Positions 5,881 to 6,177 of a stretch of DNA of 6,177 nt are shown here, in pieces. The notes beneath the pieces are model-generated. The model was not told where the DNA came from, did not search any database, and saw only the letters and a list, made by a program, of their open reading frames with translations. The first letter of the stretch is position 1, and each line of letters starts with the position of its first letter. Source of the stretch: CAZLBV01 sp964557845 (GTDB taxonomy: Bacteria; Acidobacteriota; Aminicenantia; Aminicenantales; Aminicenantaceae); NCBI GenBank assembly GCA_964557845.1, contig CAZLBV010000101.1:1-6177 (forward strand). Direction: 5' to 3'. The translations under genes and the position numbers were made by a program.

Positions 5881-6177
5881 ATGTCTTCAAAAAAATGGAA
5901 AAAAGGAATCTGCGGCATTTGTCCGGCCGGATGCTGGGTGGAAGTCCTGATTGAAGACGGAAAACTGATCGATATCCGGGCCGACAAGGATCACCCTTTA
6001 GGCATGATCTGCCGGAGAGGAGAACACGCCCCGGAGATCGTTTATTCTTCTCACCGGCTTAAATCTCCTCTTAAAAGAAAAGGACCCAAAGGGCAGTATG
6101 ATTTCGAAGAGATTACCTGGGATCAGGCTTATGAAATAATTGTCACACAGTTGAACCGGATCAAACAAGAATCCGGG
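5881..6177 (+). CDS. Molybdopterin-dependent oxidoreductase, large subunit, N-terminal part
   Basis: The frame runs from ATG 5881 through the right edge, 99 residues. Its start is the [4Fe-4S] domain of the formate dehydrogenase/DMSO reductase superfamily: C11-x2-C14-x3-C18 (CGICPAGC) and C44 in ICRRG, all four ligands present. The usual continuation follows: HAPEIVYSSHRLKSPLKR (substrate-independent 'l-yspdRLk-PlkR'), then YDFEEITWDQAYEII, which begins the first molybdopterin-binding domain. The family transfers electrons between a bis-MGD molybdenum or tungsten centre and partners such as iron-sulfur subunits; substrate is set by residues beyond the edge. There is no twin-arginine signal before the first cysteine, so the protein is probably cytoplasmic. 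Full length should be about 650-750 residues. ATG 5881 is the only sensible start, with just a weak GGA ribosome site upstream. Confidence 0.9.
   Translation, partial: MSSKKWKKGICGICPAGCWVEVLIEDGKLIDIRADKDHPLGMICRRGEHAPEIVYSSHRLKSPLKRKGPKGQYDFEEITWDQAYEIIVTQLNRIKQESG

Noticed and set aside
1..6177. CRISPR array, tRNA or rRNA genes, or a full insertion sequence with its own transposase
   Set aside because: No regularly spaced repeats, no tRNA-like cloverleaf or rRNA sequence and no transposase reading frame could be seen on either strand.

Overview
The window is a stretch of bacterial chromosome with two ordinary, intact ends and a scarred middle. The most suggestive clue to the host is a secreted six-bladed beta-propeller fragment with a GQGPGE turn, a type common in Bacteroidota and in Candidatus Aminicenantes and related anaerobes. 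A molybdopterin oxidoreductase at the right edge also fits an anaerobe. Both points are inference from family knowledge; no rRNA, tRNA or taxonomic marker is present.

Layout, left to right. (1) Positions 1-743, plus strand: the 3' part of a GC-rich gene for a bacterial eRF1-like (baeRF) protein. (2) 754-1311, plus strand: the N-terminal half of an exported beta-propeller protein in AT-rich DNA. (3) 1312-3500: an accessory block. It holds a decayed higA antitoxin on the minus strand with two in-frame stops, an intact AAA/DUF4143 ATPase with a near-consensus promoter, a 344-bp gap containing a dubious 55-codon ORF, and a ribbon-helix-helix antitoxin with strong expression signals. The antitoxin overlaps a RelE/ParE-like toxin gene that has lost its 3' half. 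(4) About 3512-3703: a C-terminal scrap resembling the last blade of a beta-propeller protein like the one that stops at 1311. (5) 3713-3805: a 93-bp imperfect palindrome (29 of 37 arm positions pair), probably a MITE/REP-like element or a two-way terminator, whose right end supplies the last codon and stop of the next gene. (6) 3800-5755, minus strand: a complete ABC-F translation factor. (7) 5756-5880: a divergent promoter region. (8) 5881-6177, plus strand: the start of a molybdopterin oxidoreductase with a [4Fe-4S] cysteine motif.

The middle reads as a site of repeated insertion and decay of toxin-antitoxin genes between two pieces of a secreted propeller gene. Of this block only the ATPase and the antitoxin look intact. 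I see no convincing evidence of a new multi-gene system. The most informative items are the unannotated higA pseudogene, the cut toxin with an orphan antitoxin, the split propeller and the palindromic element. Two translation-linked proteins (baeRF and ABC-F) lie in the window, but the accessory block separates them and they are on opposite strands, so a joint role is not supported.
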